DNA of 64,000 nt. Origin: an uncultured Paracoccaceae bacterium. Lineage in GTDB: Bacteria; Pseudomonadota; Alphaproteobacteria; Rhodobacterales; Rhodobacteraceae. The notes below the pieces were generated by a model. That model worked only from the letters and a program-made list of their open reading frames with translations, did not search any database and was not told the origin of the DNA. The stretch spans positions 310,001-374,000 of the forward strand of contig CANLVP010000001.1 of the NCBI GenBank assembly GCA_947494675.1, given 5' to 3'. The stretch's first letter is position 1; every line of letters starts with the position of its first letter. Position numbers and translations under genes: made by a program. Positions 35,579-45,019 of the stretch are shown one piece after another.

Positions 35579-36516
35579 ACTTGCTGCGGCAGCCGTCGCC
35601 CTTCATCCCAGGCGATAATGTTGTCGAGCGCCATTTGCCCCATCGCTTCGCGCACTTCCAAGGCCGCTGTCCCCAGATGCGGCAAGAGCACTGCGTTTTC
35701 GCATGCCTTCAGGGCGTCCGACATCTCCGGTTCCCGCGCATAAACGTCCAGCCCTGCACGAATGCGGCCCGTCTGTAGCTCTGCGATCAGCGCATCCTCA
35801 TCCAGCACATCGCCCCGCGCCACATTGACCAAGACCGCGCCATCCTGCATCTGCGCCAAGGCGTCGGCGTCGATCAAATGGGTGTTCCCGCCTGGCACGG
35901 TGATGACGATGATGTCGGACTGGCTCATCAAACTGTGCAAATCGGGGACCTGCCGCGCGGGCACATCCACCGCTTTTTCAGAGCGGTTGAAATAGATCAC
36001 CGGCATATCAAACCCGTAGTGCCCCCGCCGCGCCACGGCCTGCCCGATCCGCCCCATCCCGATGATGCCAAGCCGCTTGCCCGTCACATGCGCCCCCAGC
36101 ATCTGCGTCGGTTTCCAGCCATCCCATTCGCCGCTGCGCACCAACCGTTCACCCTCGCCCGCGCGACGGCAGGTCATCAGGATCAGCGTCATGGCGATAT
36201 CCGCGGTGGCATCTGTCACCACATCCGGCGTGTTGGACACCATCACCCCGGCAGCCCGCGCGGCCTCCATATCGATGTGGTTGAAGCCAACGCCAAAGTT
36301 GCCAATCATCTGGCACCGCCGGTCGTCCTGCGCAAAGGATGCCGCATCAAACTGGTCCCCGATGGAACACAGGATCGCATCGTAGTCGCGCATCGCCGCC
36401 GCTGCCTCTGCCGCTGTCAGCGGCACATCCACATCACGCGTCGTCACCGCATAACGCGCAGCCGCCGCCTGCACCGTGGCCTGCGGAAATGTCCGCGTCA
36501 GCAAAACCCGTTTCAA
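35575..36516 (-). CDS. D-2-hydroxyacid dehydrogenase (glyoxylate reductase-like)
   Basis: The 313-residue protein has the NAD-binding GIIGMGRIGQAVARRG, the substrate Arg region VNVARGDVLDE, a Glu (AREPEMSD) and the catalytic His in LLPHLGTA. It reduces glyoxylate or hydroxypyruvate, or oxidises the reverse. The ATG overlaps the stop of the tRNA-binding-domain gene by four bases, so it is the third gene of the proC operon. Confidence 0.9.
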   Translation of the reverse strand: MKRVLLTRTFPQATVQAAAARYAVTTRDVDVPLTAAEAAAAMRDYDAILCSIGDQFDAASFAQDDRRCQMIGNFGVGFNHIDMEAARAAGVMVSNTPDVVTDATADIAMTLILMTCRRAGEGERLVRSGEWDGWKPTQMLGAHVTGKRLGIIGMGRIGQAVARRGHYGFDMPVIYFNRSEKAVDVPARQVPDLHSLMSQSDIIVITVPGGNTHLIDADALAQMQDGAVLVNVARGDVLDEDALIAELQTGRIRAGLDVYAREPEMSDALKACENAVLLPHLGTAALEVREAMGQMALDNIIAWDEGRRLPQQV

Positions 36517-36851
36517 TGAAGCCGTCCCCCTGTTGGCACCGCTTGGTCAGGACCAACCAGCACGACCTCGCCGTCTGCATCGGGCATGCCCAACACCAGC
36601 ACCTCTGACATGAATTTGCCGATCTGGCGTGGCGGGAAGTTCACCACCGCCAGCACCTGCTTTCCTACCAACCTCTCTGGACTGTAATGGGCCGTCACCT
36701 GCGCGCTGGTCTTTTTCTCACCCAGCTCATCGCCGAAATCGATCCACATCTTGATCGCGGGCTTGCGTGCCTCTGGATAGGGTTCGGCCCGCACCACGCG
36801 GCCCACCCGCACATCAACTTTCAGAAAATCATCAAAGGATATCTCAGCCAC
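36513..36851 (-). CDS. tRNA-binding domain protein (CsaA-like)
   Basis: The 112-residue protein is an OB-fold tRNA-binding domain on its own: DFLKVDVRVGRVVRAEPYPEARKPAIKMWIDFG, continuing to PRQIGKFMSEVLVLG. CsaA proteins bind tRNA and have been proposed as chaperones. The start is a GTG at 36851 that overlaps the proC stop by 8 bp; the stop overlaps the dehydrogenase ATG. Confidence 0.88.
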   Translation of the reverse strand: MAEISFDDFLKVDVRVGRVVRAEPYPEARKPAIKMWIDFGDELGEKKTSAQVTAHYSPERLVGKQVLAVVNFPPRQIGKFMSEVLVLGMPDADGEVVLVGPDQAVPTGGRLH

Positions 36852-37659
36852 GACCCAACTCCCGCGACCGATCTGCCGCTGCTGTGACGGCCCGGTTCAG
36901 CAAGTCCGGAAAGCCGCGCGCTTCATCCATCAGAACCTCAAGCGCCGCCTGCGTGGTGCCATTGGGTGAGGTCACATTAACCCGCAATTGAGCCGGGTCC
37001 TCTGCCGCATCCTCGGCCAATTGCCCTGCCCCGCCGACCGTCGCCTTGGCTAGCTGCATCGCCATATCCGCAGGCAGGCCCTGTGCCACACCCGCAGCCG
37101 CCAGCGTCTCAATCAAGTGAAACACATAAGCCGGGCCAGAGCCTGACACCGCCGTCACCGCATCCATCTGGTCTTCGCTTTTCAACCGCACGGTCTGGCC
37201 CACCGCCTGCAACAGCGCCTCCGCCAAACCCACCTGTGCGTCGGTCGCTTTGGCATTCCCGATCAAGGCGGTGATCCCACGCCCTATCGCCGCTGGCGTG
37301 TTCGGCATCGCCCGTACAATGGGCGTCTGTTCGCCCAAGGCTGCCTCAAATGCCGCAATCGGTGTGCCTGCCGCCACAGAGACAAAGAGCGTGCTGCCGT
37401 TGCCCAGGGCTGCCATCGCAGGCAGCGCCGCGCCCATCATCTGCGGCTTTACCGCCACCAATGCGATCGCGGGGTCTACTGGCAGGTCCACGTTCAGATG
37501 CACCCCCTGCGCCTGCAACCAGTCCGAAGGCGCGGGGTCCAAAACCCAGACGGAGGCAGGTGGCAAACCACCCTTCAGCCAGCCCGCCAACATCGCCGAT
37601 CCCATCTTGCCGCAGCCCAGCAAAACCAGCCCGCGTGCGGCCACTTCAGACATATCCAT
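36844..37659 (-). CDS. proC: Pyrroline-5-carboxylate reductase
   Basis: The 271-residue protein has the Rossmann start LVLLGCGKMGSAMLAGWL, VKPQMM, MPNTPAAIGRG and the C-terminal SGSGPAYVFHLIE / VTSPNGTTQAAL signature. It performs the last step of proline synthesis. The ATG at 37659 has AAGGGG 7 nt upstream; a GTG two codons earlier is possible. It heads a three-gene overlapping operon. Confidence 0.95.
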   Translation of the reverse strand: MDMSEVAARGLVLLGCGKMGSAMLAGWLKGGLPPASVWVLDPAPSDWLQAQGVHLNVDLPVDPAIALVAVKPQMMGAALPAMAALGNGSTLFVSVAAGTPIAAFEAALGEQTPIVRAMPNTPAAIGRGITALIGNAKATDAQVGLAEALLQAVGQTVRLKSEDQMDAVTAVSGSGPAYVFHLIETLAAAGVAQGLPADMAMQLAKATVGGAGQLAEDAAEDPAQLRVNVTSPNGTTQAALEVLMDEARGFPDLLNRAVTAAADRSRELGRG

Positions 37660-37724
37660 TGGCACCCCTTTGATCTTTGTGACGGTTTTAGGTCTTCAAG
37701 CGGTCAACAACAACCGCGCCCTGC

Positions 37725-37783
37725 TTTCTTTGGTCCCTAAATATCCCGGGGGAGTCGGCCCCGCCGACGGGGGCAGCGCCCCC
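37725..37783 (+). repeat. Dispersed intergenic element, copy B
   Basis: TTTCTTTGGTCCCTAAATATCCC is followed by GTCGG-CCCCG-CCGAC (37754-37768) and GGGGGC-AGC-GCCCCC (37769-37783), two tandem hairpins. It lies between proC and the YbjN gene. It shares the TTTCTTTGG head and A/T stretch with copy A near argD. The rest of the 219-bp gap has no gene. Confidence 0.55.
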
Positions 37784-37878
37784 TGACGCGCTTGCCAACC
37801 CGGCCAAACGTCAAAGGGGCAGCCCGCGTCAGCGGGCTGCCCCCTCTCGCGACGCGCATCGCGCGGCGCAATCCAAAT

Positions 37879-38382
37879 TCAAGCGCGCCCGTAAGCCTCG
37901 CACATGGCAACCTCAAGCGCTTCCGCCGGGGTCCGTTCGGCCCATGTGACCAGCTGGATCGCCGGGTAATAGCGCTCACAGCTCAGCACGGCGGCATTGA
38001 TCATCGTATCAATCTGCCCTGGCCCGGCCGTCTGTTCGCCCGCCAACACAAGCCCGTAGCGGTAGACCATCATCTGCTGATCGCCCCACCAGGTGAACGC
38101 CCCGGCCCAGCACTGGTCATTGATCGCGTTCAGCGCCTCATAAAGCGCCGGAATCCGCGCCGCCGGCGGCTCCATCTCAAAGGTGCAGATCAGGCGCAGC
38201 GTCTCATCATAGGCGGACCACGCAAGTGTGATCGAATAATTCCGCCACTGCCCCTCAACCGCCATGGCGATCTGGTCGTCGTGTATGCGGTCGAATTGCC
38301 AGTCGTGATGTTCAGCGACGTGTTCCACCAGATCAATCGGGTGAACGTCATCCGCGTCCAGATAATGCTCTGAAAGTGCCAT
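37879..38382 (-). CDS. YbjN-domain protein
   Basis: The 167-residue acidic protein matches the YbjN fold (type III secretion chaperone-like): a C-terminal TFEMEPPAARIPALYEALNAINDQCWAGAF section and short beta strands with Trp. YbjN is associated with stress and motility phenotypes in enterobacteria; the role in this group is unknown. The upstream gap 38383-38652 contains no recognisable gene or strong site. Confidence 0.85.
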   Translation of the reverse strand: MALSEHYLDADDVHPIDLVEHVAEHHDWQFDRIHDDQIAMAVEGQWRNYSITLAWSAYDETLRLICTFEMEPPAARIPALYEALNAINDQCWAGAFTWWGDQQMMVYRYGLVLAGEQTAGPGQIDTMINAAVLSCERYYPAIQLVTWAERTPAEALEVAMCEAYGRA

Positions 38383-38652
38383 GCCTGCAGCCCCTTGGTC
38401 GTTGGCCTATGGGGAATTGGCAGCCCCAAAGGCTATGCCTCTGCTCAATGGACAGTATTTGTTTTGTTCCGTCCTACGACATATGGTGCGGCAGCCAGAC
38501 CCTCTGTGTAAAGCACTTTCTTGGGGATAACTGGTATAGCCCGCTAGATATGGGGGGCTCCGGGCCTTTGCGCCAATGAATTCACGCAAGCCCCCTTGCG
38601 CCCAGCGCATTCCCCGCCATGTTGAACGCCAAGCCGCAGCAGGAGCGATCTG

Positions 38653-39684
38653 ATGAACCTTTCCCTACTCAAGACCCTTTGCGAAACCCCCGGTGTGCCC
38701 GGCAACGAACACCGGGTTCGGGAGCTGATCACAGCAGAGGTTGCAGGCCTGTTTGACCATGTTGAAACCGATGCGATGGGGTCGCTGCTGTGCCGTCGGG
38801 ATGCCGCCAAAAAGGGCGCGCCCAAGATTATGTTGCTCTGCCACATGGACGAAATCGGCTTTCTCGTCAGCCATATCGACAAAAACGGCTATCTTTACCT
38901 GCAACCCGTCGGCGGGTTTGACCCGCGCAACCTCTTTTCCCGCAGGGTGCGGGTCTGCACGGATGACGGCGACTTTTTAGGCGTGATGAACCCCGGAGGC
39001 AAACCGATCCACATTTCCAGCCCCGAAGACCGCAAGAAAATCCCGCAGGTGGGTGAGTTCTTTGTAGACCTAGGGATGGGTGAGGCCGCGCATGACCACA
39101 TCAAGGTCGGCGACTTTGTGGTGATGGAAGAACCCTTTATCGAAATCGGCGACAAGGTCGTGAGCAAGGCGCTTGATAACCGCATCGCCTGCTGGTTGGG
39201 GATCGAGGCGATCCGCGCCTTGGGCGACAAGGGGCGCGGTGCCGAAGTGCACGTCGTCTTCACAACGCAAGAAGAGGTCGGCCTGCGCGGTGCGCGCACT
39301 TCAGCCTACAAAATTCAACCCGACATTGGCATTGGCATCGACACCACGCTGGCCTGCGACACGCCCGGCATTCCGGACAAGGACGCGACAACCACACAGG
39401 GCAAAGGTTTTGGCCTGCATGTGCGTGACAGCAGCTTTATCGCGGATCGTGATCTGGTACGGGACATCGCTGCCTTGGCGGAAAAGCATGACATCCCCTA
39501 TCAGCGCACAATGCTGGCCGCCGGTGGGCAGGATGGTGCTGCGGCACAACAGGCCGCCGCCGGTGCGCGCGCTGTCGGCATCGTTGTCGGCACCCGCTAT
39601 ATCCACACGGTGACCGAGATGATCCATAAGGACGATTTGCAGGCGGCCCGCGATATCCTCGTGGCCTACCTATCTGATTTCTAA
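38653..39684 (+). CDS. M42-family aminopeptidase (FrvX/glutamyl aminopeptidase-like)
   Basis: The 343-residue protein has the two-metal M42 pattern: LLCHMDEIGFLV (His-Asp), KALDNRIACW (bridging Asp), TTQEEVGLRGA (Glu-Glu, catalytic base) and a late RYIHTVTEMIHKDD (His ligand). It should be a cytosolic tetrahedral aminopeptidase. AGGAG lies about 8 nt before the ATG. It is convergent with the UbiK-like gene. Confidence 0.9.
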   Translation: MNLSLLKTLCETPGVPGNEHRVRELITAEVAGLFDHVETDAMGSLLCRRDAAKKGAPKIMLLCHMDEIGFLVSHIDKNGYLYLQPVGGFDPRNLFSRRVRVCTDDGDFLGVMNPGGKPIHISSPEDRKKIPQVGEFFVDLGMGEAAHDHIKVGDFVVMEEPFIEIGDKVVSKALDNRIACWLGIEAIRALGDKGRGAEVHVVFTTQEEVGLRGARTSAYKIQPDIGIGIDTTLACDTPGIPDKDATTTQGKGFGLHVRDSSFIADRDLVRDIAALAEKHDIPYQRTMLAAGGQDGAAAQQAAAGARAVGIVVGTRYIHTVTEMIHKDDLQAARDILVAYLSDF

Positions 39685-39690
39685 GGGCGT

Positions 39691-39933
39691 TTAGCTCTTC
39701 GCCTCAAGGGCTGCGATCCGCGCCTCAAGGGCCGCGTTTTCTTCGCGGGCCTTCTGGGCCATCGCACGCACCGCGTCGAATTCTTCACGGGTGACAAAAT
39801 CGCGGTCCGCCAACCAGCGGTCCATCATCGATTTCATCGCGGTGTTCGCCTCATCCTTGGCACCCTGCGCCACACCCATGGCGTTGGTCATCAATTGGCT
39901 GAGATCGTCAAAAAGCTTGTTATTGGGCTGCAT
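39691..39933 (-). CDS. ubiK: UbiK-type accessory factor (BMFP domain)
   Basis: The 80-residue protein consists of amphipathic helix and coiled coil: MQPNNKLFDDLSQLMTNAMG, then FVTREEFDAVRAMAQKAREE and an ending ALEARIAALEAK. This is the BMFP/UbiK family, which helps ubiquinone synthesis enzymes assemble with membrane lipids. GGAGGG precedes the ATG at 39933. It is divergent from lgt. Confidence 0.86.
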   Translation of the reverse strand: MQPNNKLFDDLSQLMTNAMGVAQGAKDEANTAMKSMMDRWLADRDFVTREEFDAVRAMAQKAREENAALEARIAALEAKS

Positions 39934-40035
39934 GGCACCCTCCGGTTTTGCTGTGACCTTCATATGGGGCGTGTCGGGTCAAAGCGCAACTGTGACCGGT
40001 TGACTTCGCCCCCGCACGGCCACAGGAATGGCCCC

Positions 40036-40908
40036 ATGTTTGGAGCGCTTCCTTTTCCGCAAATCGACCCGGTGATCTTTCAGATCGGTCCCTTTGCCCT
40101 GCGCTGGTATGCGCTGGCCTATATCGTGGGCATTGCCCTGGGCTGGATGCTGATTGCCGCGGCCCTGCGTCGCGCGCATCTGTGGCTGAATGACACGCCC
40201 CCGATGGCGACGGCCAAGCTCGAAGACCTGCTGACCTATATCGTGATCGGTGTGATCGGTGGCGGCCGGCTTGGCTATGTCCTGTTTTATCGCCCCCGCT
40301 ACTACCTTGAAAACCTGATCGAAATTCCGATGATCTGGACCGGCGGCCTGTCATTTCATGGCGGATTCCTTGGCGTCGTCATCGCCGTCTGGCTGTTTTC
40401 CCGCCGCCATGCGGTGCCCCTGCCCGCGCTGTCGGATATCATCGCCCTCGCCGCGACCCCTGCCGTGTTGCTGGTCCGTCTTGCCAATTTCATCAATGCA
40501 GAGCTGTGGGGCCGCCCGACTGACCTGCCATGGGCCATCGTCTTCCCCGGTGAGGCTGCGCAGGACTGCCCCGATGTGATCGGTGCCTGTGCCCGCCACC
40601 CCAGCCAGCTCTATGAGGCGGGGCTGGAAGGGCTTTTGCTCGGCGCGATCCTGCTCCTCCTCGCGTTCCGCTTTGGCGCGCTGAAGCGCGGCTGGCTGAT
40701 GACCGGCGTCTTCTTCGCAGGCTACGGCATCTCGCGGTTTGCCGTGGAATTCGTGCGGCAACCGGATGAATTTTTCCAAAGCCCCGACAACCCGCTGGGC
40801 TGGCGGTGGGACTTTGGCGACTGGGGGCTGACGATGGGGCAAATCCTGTCGACCCCGATGATCTTGATCGGGTTGGCACTGATCGTGCTGGCCCTGCGCA
40901 AACGATGA
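40036..40908 (+). CDS. lgt: Prolipoprotein diacylglyceryl transferase
   Basis: The 290-residue inner-membrane enzyme has about seven helices. The conserved GGRLGYVLFY, the catalytic-region GGLSFHGGFLG and the Lgt signature LANFINAELWGRPTD are present. It transfers diacylglycerol to the lipobox cysteine of prolipoproteins, several of which are in this window. The ATG at 40036 matches the family start. The stop overlaps the midA start (ATGA), giving a coupled operon. Confidence 0.95.
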   Translation: MFGALPFPQIDPVIFQIGPFALRWYALAYIVGIALGWMLIAAALRRAHLWLNDTPPMATAKLEDLLTYIVIGVIGGGRLGYVLFYRPRYYLENLIEIPMIWTGGLSFHGGFLGVVIAVWLFSRRHAVPLPALSDIIALAATPAVLLVRLANFINAELWGRPTDLPWAIVFPGEAAQDCPDVIGACARHPSQLYEAGLEGLLLGAILLLLAFRFGALKRGWLMTGVFFAGYGISRFAVEFVRQPDEFFQSPDNPLGWRWDFGDWGLTMGQILSTPMILIGLALIVLALRKR

Positions 40909-41963
40909 CCGCGCTTGGCGAACGGTTGAAGCGGCAAATCGCGGCCTCAGGCCCGATGACCCTCGCCGATTTTATGGCCGCCTGCCTGTTTGACCCAACC
41001 GACGGATACTATACCACAAAAACGCCTTTTGGTGCCGCTGGGGACTTCATCACAGCGCCCGAGATCAGCCAAATGTTTGGTGAGATGATTGGCCTGGCAC
41101 TTGCGCAGGCCTGGCTGGATCAAGGCGCACCGAACCCTGTGACACTGGCAGAGGCTGGGCCCGGAAACGGCACGCTGATGGCGGATATCCTGCGCGCGAC
41201 AGGTGGCGTGCCGGGCTTTCACGATGCAATCCAGATCCATCTGGTTGAGGCCTCCCCTCGTCTGCGGGAGGTGCAAAAAGACACGATCGCTCAGGCGCAA
41301 TTTGTTGATACTGTCGATGACTTGCCCGACGCGCCGCTGCTTTTGGTGGCCAATGAGTTCTTTGACGCCCTGCCCGTGCGCCAGTTCACCCGCGACGGTG
41401 CGGGTTGGGCCGAAACGATGGTCGGCATGGCAGAGGATGGCCTGACCCTGGGCCGCGCCGTACCTGTCCCACAGAATTTCCTGATGGACCGTTTGGACGA
41501 TACAAAGCCCGGCGATGTCGTCGAATATTGCCCCGCCCTGCACGGCACGATCGGCGCAATTGCCGCGCGCATCGCGGCACATGGCGGCGCGGCGCTCATC
41601 ATCGACTACGGCGATTGGGTCAGCCTTGGCGACACCGTTCAAGCCATGCGCCAGCACGGGGCGACCGGCATCTTGGAAACGCCGGGCCAAGCTGACCTGA
41701 CCGCCCATGTGGACTTTGCCGCGATTGCCAAAGCCGCTGCCCCCGTCGTTCATAGCCGTTTGACCCCGCAAGGCGTGTTACTGGAACGGCTTGGAATAAC
41801 GGCCCGTGCGCAGGCCCTTGCCAAAGGTTTAAGCGGTGCCGACCTCGACCAGCATATTGCCGCCCATCGCCGCTTGACCCACCCCGCCGAAATGGGGGAC
41901 CTTTTTAAGGTAATGGGGCTGTGGCCAGACGGGGCTGCGCCGATTCCGGGGCTGAACGCATGA
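40905..41963 (+). CDS. MidA/NDUFAF7-like SAM-dependent methyltransferase
   Basis: The 352-residue protein has MTLADFMAACLFDPTDGYY, then AGDFITAPEISQMFGEMIG, AEAGPGNGTLMADILRA (SAM loop) and LLVANEFFDALPVRQF. These define the DUF185 family, whose mitochondrial member NDUFAF7 methylates an arginine in complex I. A complex I role is likely but unproven here. It overlaps lgt and pgeF by four bases at each end. Confidence 0.9.
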   Translation: MTALGERLKRQIAASGPMTLADFMAACLFDPTDGYYTTKTPFGAAGDFITAPEISQMFGEMIGLALAQAWLDQGAPNPVTLAEAGPGNGTLMADILRATGGVPGFHDAIQIHLVEASPRLREVQKDTIAQAQFVDTVDDLPDAPLLLVANEFFDALPVRQFTRDGAGWAETMVGMAEDGLTLGRAVPVPQNFLMDRLDDTKPGDVVEYCPALHGTIGAIAARIAAHGGAALIIDYGDWVSLGDTVQAMRQHGATGILETPGQADLTAHVDFAAIAKAAAPVVHSRLTPQGVLLERLGITARAQALAKGLSGADLDQHIAAHRRLTHPAEMGDLFKVMGLWPDGAAPIPGLNA

Positions 41964-42715
41964 CACTTGATGTGATTACCGACGACAGCCTGCAGGGCGT
42001 GACCCATGGCTTTTTCACCCGTGTCGGCGGTGCATCTTCAGGCGTTTTCGCAGGGCTGAACTGTGGCTTTGGCAGCGCCGATCAGCAAGACATCGTGGCC
42101 ATCAACCGCAACCGCGTGGCCGCATCAATGTCGGTGGACCCAGAATGCTTGGTTGGTGTGCACCAATACCATTCGGCAGAGGTTGTCGTCGTAGATGACG
42201 CCACCGCGGACAAACCCAAGGCCGATGCCATGGTGACAAACGTGCCGGGGTTGGCCCTGTCGATCCTGACCGCCGATTGCCAGCCCGTCCTGTTTGCCGA
42301 CCCCGATGCCCGCGTCATCGGGGCCGCGCATGCCGGGTGGAAAGGCGCACTGGGTGGCGTGCTGGAGAACACGATTGATGCCATGGAAGGCCTTGGTGCC
42401 GCGCGCGACAATATCAGCGTCGTCATCGGCCCCAGTATCAGCCAGCGCAATTATGAGGTCGGGCCAGAGTTTCTTGATGAATTTCTCGGCACGGACCCCG
42501 ATGCGGCCCGGTTTTTTGCAAATGGCCAAGGGGACCGGCTGCAGTTTGACCTGCCGGGGTTTGGGTTGTGGCGTTTGCGGCAAGCGGGTGTGGAACGGGC
42601 CTGCTGGACCCGGCACTGCACCTATGAGGACCCCAGCCGCTTTTATAGCTACCGCCGGTCTGTCCACGCGAAAGAGGCTGACTATGGCCGGTTGATTGCC
42701 GCCATCCGTCTGTGA
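41960..42715 (+). CDS. pgeF: PgeF/YfiH laccase-domain protein
   Basis: The 251-residue protein has the family metal ligands: H in GVHQYHSAEVVVV, C in LTADCQPVLFAD and H in GAAHAGWKGALGG. The family has been called polyphenol oxidase and more recently peptidoglycan editing factor, removing wrongly placed residues from stem peptides. It is the last gene of lgt-midA-pgeF and overlaps midA by ATGA. A modest terminator follows. Confidence 0.9.
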   Translation: MTLDVITDDSLQGVTHGFFTRVGGASSGVFAGLNCGFGSADQQDIVAINRNRVAASMSVDPECLVGVHQYHSAEVVVVDDATADKPKADAMVTNVPGLALSILTADCQPVLFADPDARVIGAAHAGWKGALGGVLENTIDAMEGLGAARDNISVVIGPSISQRNYEVGPEFLDEFLGTDPDAARFFANGQGDRLQFDLPGFGLWRLRQAGVERACWTRHCTYEDPSRFYSYRRSVHAKEADYGRLIAAIRL

Positions 42716-42718
42716 TTT

Positions 42719-42748
42719 TGGCGGCTTTGGGGCAAACGCCCGCCTTTT
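42719..42748 (+). terminator. Probable terminator of lgt-midA-pgeF
   Basis: GGCGG (42720-42724) and CCGCC (42740-42744) close a stem with a GC-containing loop, followed by TTTT. It begins 4 bp after the pgeF stop. The rest of the gap to 42993 has no gene apart from a promoter-like AT stretch. Confidence 0.5.
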
Positions 42749-42993
42749 GATTGCCACAGATTGCGAAACAATCCCGTGTTTTGACACGGATTGAGGGCCG
42801 GTCGCGCCACAAAACACCTAAAACGAAGGGCCCTTGCCCGATAATCTGCTTTGCCCACTTTCCCTGGCGTCACTGGCAAAAATTTTCCGAAAATTCTTTC
42901 AGACTGCCCAACTCCCGCCCAAAGCGCGGGACAAACTGTTCTCGAAATAGCAACAAAGCTGCAAGGCGCAGCACACGCGTGAGGAGCGTTACA

Positions 42994-43182
42994 ATGGGTC
43001 AGAAAACACGTTGGATGACTGAGACAACCAAAGCCGCCAAGGCCTGCACAACCAAGATGCCTTGGGAACGGGGTCTGCGCCGTCAGGCGATGATCGCGCA
43101 GCGTTTGGAAGACAGTGATCGAAAGGCCAAGGTATCGCTTCCCCCAATGCCCGAAGGCATTTTCGTCGCGGCATCCGCCTAA
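42994..43182 (+). CDS. Conserved small basic protein (62 aa)
   Basis: The 62-residue, Lys/Arg-rich protein ([19 protein letters not shown], then [18 protein letters not shown]) has no signal or membrane segment. GAGGAG lies 7 nt before the ATG, which strongly supports translation. I do not recognise a domain; the composition suggests a nucleic-acid-associated or stress protein. It overlaps the convergent GGDEF-EAL gene by 4 bp. Confidence 0.65.
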   Translation: MGQKTRWMTETTKAAKACTTKMPWERGLRRQAMIAQRLEDSDRKAKVSLPPMPEGIFVAASA

Positions 43183-44750
43183 GCGGTCAGCTGGGTCACG
43201 CCGGGTTGCGGCCCACCGCTGCGCGCAAGATCAAGCAGATCTGCGCCGGACAGAGGCCGCCCCAACAGATAACCCTGCGCCGTAATCGGCGTCAGGCTTT
43301 GCAAGAAGGCAAGCTCTTGCGGGTGCTCGATCCCCTCCGCCGTCACGTCCAGTTTCAGCGCATGGGCCAGATCGACCAACCCCTTGGTCATCGCACCGTT
43401 CACCGGGTCGCGGTGCAGGTTGCGGACAAACCGGCGATCGATTTTCAGACGGTCAAAGGGATAGGCATTCAGCAACGTCATGCTCGACAGGCCTGTGCCG
43501 AAATCGTCGAGCGCGATCCGCAAGCCTGCATCAACCAATTCCTGCATCAAAATGCGGGCGCGGGGTTCGTCTGACAGCAGCGCGCGTTCCGTCAGTTCAA
43601 CTTCAAACATGTGGCACCGGCGATTGTGCCGTTCCAGCACGGTCATGATCCGATTGACCAGATACGGGTCCGAAAATTGCGCGGGCGTCACATTAAAGCT
43701 AAGCACCATGTCCTCGGGCCAATCGCGCGCGGCATGGCAGGCCTTATCGAGGAGTTGGTCCGACAGTTTGTCGATCAGCCCCAGCTTATCTGCGAGCGCA
43801 ATAAAGCGATCCGGCGGCACTTCACCCAGTTTGGGGTGTTGCCAGCGGGCCAAAGCCTCTGCCCCGACAAGATGGTTGCCCGAGACGTCAAATGAGGGCT
43901 GGTAAACACAATAGAGCCCGTTGCCCACGACGGCTTCTACCAGATCGGCCTGCAGCAGCGCCTCATCCCGTAACGAAAGCTCTAGTGCGGCATCAAACAC
44001 CCGATATTGCGACCGCCCGGCGGCCTTGGCTGCGCGAAGCGCCTGTTCAGCGTCACCGATTAAGTCATTGACCGACATGCCTTTTGCCCAATGGGCAATG
44101 CCACAGCTGGCGGAAACGGCGATGCTGACGTTGCCAACCAAAATCGCCTCAGCCACCGCTGCGATGATGTGGTCGGAGAGCGCTGCCAATTCAGCCCCTG
44201 TGTCCTGGACCGGCATCAGAAAGGCGAATTCGTCGCCGCCAACACGGGTCAACACAGCACCACTTGGGGTCAATTCTTGCAGGCGCTTGGCCACAGCGAT
44301 CAGGACTTGATCACCCACATCGGCCCCGCGCAAATCGTTGATGGGTTTGAAGTGATCAAGGTCAATCAACACCAGCGCCAGAGGCTTGTCGGGGTCCGCG
44401 GTGGCCTGATGATTGTCTAAAGCCTCTTGCAGGGTATGGCGGTTCCCAAGGCCTGTCAGACTATCGTGTCGCGCCATATAGTGTGTGCGCTTGCCCGCCT
44501 TGGCCACATCGCGCTGCATGGCGCGCAATTGGGCGGTTCGGTGGATCGCGAAAATCGGAAAGGCGATGGACAGCACCACAAGCAAGCTGAGCACGGCACT
44601 TGAAACCGTAGAGCTAACCCCTTGGGAAAAATCCACAAATCGCCCGGCCAGATTATACCACACCCCAAGCCCAAAGGCGGCGACAGCCCCGCCCAACAAA
44701 AGGGCGTTAAAGGCAGCGAAGACATAGGCAAGGCGTTTGCGGTGGGTCAT
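43179..44750 (-). CDS. GGDEF-EAL cyclic-di-GMP turnover protein
   Basis: The 523-residue protein has two membrane helices at about residues 10-32 and 48-69. The GGDEF domain has an intact GGDEF at 171-175, and the EAL domain has E298-A299-L300, [14 protein letters not shown] and EGIEH intact. Both diguanylate cyclase and phosphodiesterase activity are possible. The inhibitory RxxD site before GGDEF is absent. There is no other sensory domain, so input may come through the membrane part. It is divergent from the Hint-domain gene. Confidence 0.93.
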   Translation of the reverse strand: MTHRKRLAYVFAAFNALLLGGAVAAFGLGVWYNLAGRFVDFSQGVSSTVSSAVLSLLVVLSIAFPIFAIHRTAQLRAMQRDVAKAGKRTHYMARHDSLTGLGNRHTLQEALDNHQATADPDKPLALVLIDLDHFKPINDLRGADVGDQVLIAVAKRLQELTPSGAVLTRVGGDEFAFLMPVQDTGAELAALSDHIIAAVAEAILVGNVSIAVSASCGIAHWAKGMSVNDLIGDAEQALRAAKAAGRSQYRVFDAALELSLRDEALLQADLVEAVVGNGLYCVYQPSFDVSGNHLVGAEALARWQHPKLGEVPPDRFIALADKLGLIDKLSDQLLDKACHAARDWPEDMVLSFNVTPAQFSDPYLVNRIMTVLERHNRRCHMFEVELTERALLSDEPRARILMQELVDAGLRIALDDFGTGLSSMTLLNAYPFDRLKIDRRFVRNLHRDPVNGAMTKGLVDLAHALKLDVTAEGIEHPQELAFLQSLTPITAQGYLLGRPLSGADLLDLARSGGPQPGVTQLTA

Positions 44751-45019
44751 GCCCCCGTGACTACCGCCTGATGCTTAATGAAAAGTGACGACATCCGATT
44801 CGTGCGAGGCACCCGGCACGTCAGAGGTCAAATGTGGCGCGATAGATCACGGGTTGAGAACAATCCGCGACGCAAAATGGCGATTGATCGCGAAATCGGG
44901 CCGTTTGGCGAAACATTTTGACAGATCCCGCCGCTATTCGCCACATTCTACCCAACAGCAACGCTCCTCAGATGTTGTCGGTGGGGGCCGGCATTTGTGA
45001 CGAACCGCAAGGTAAGCAC

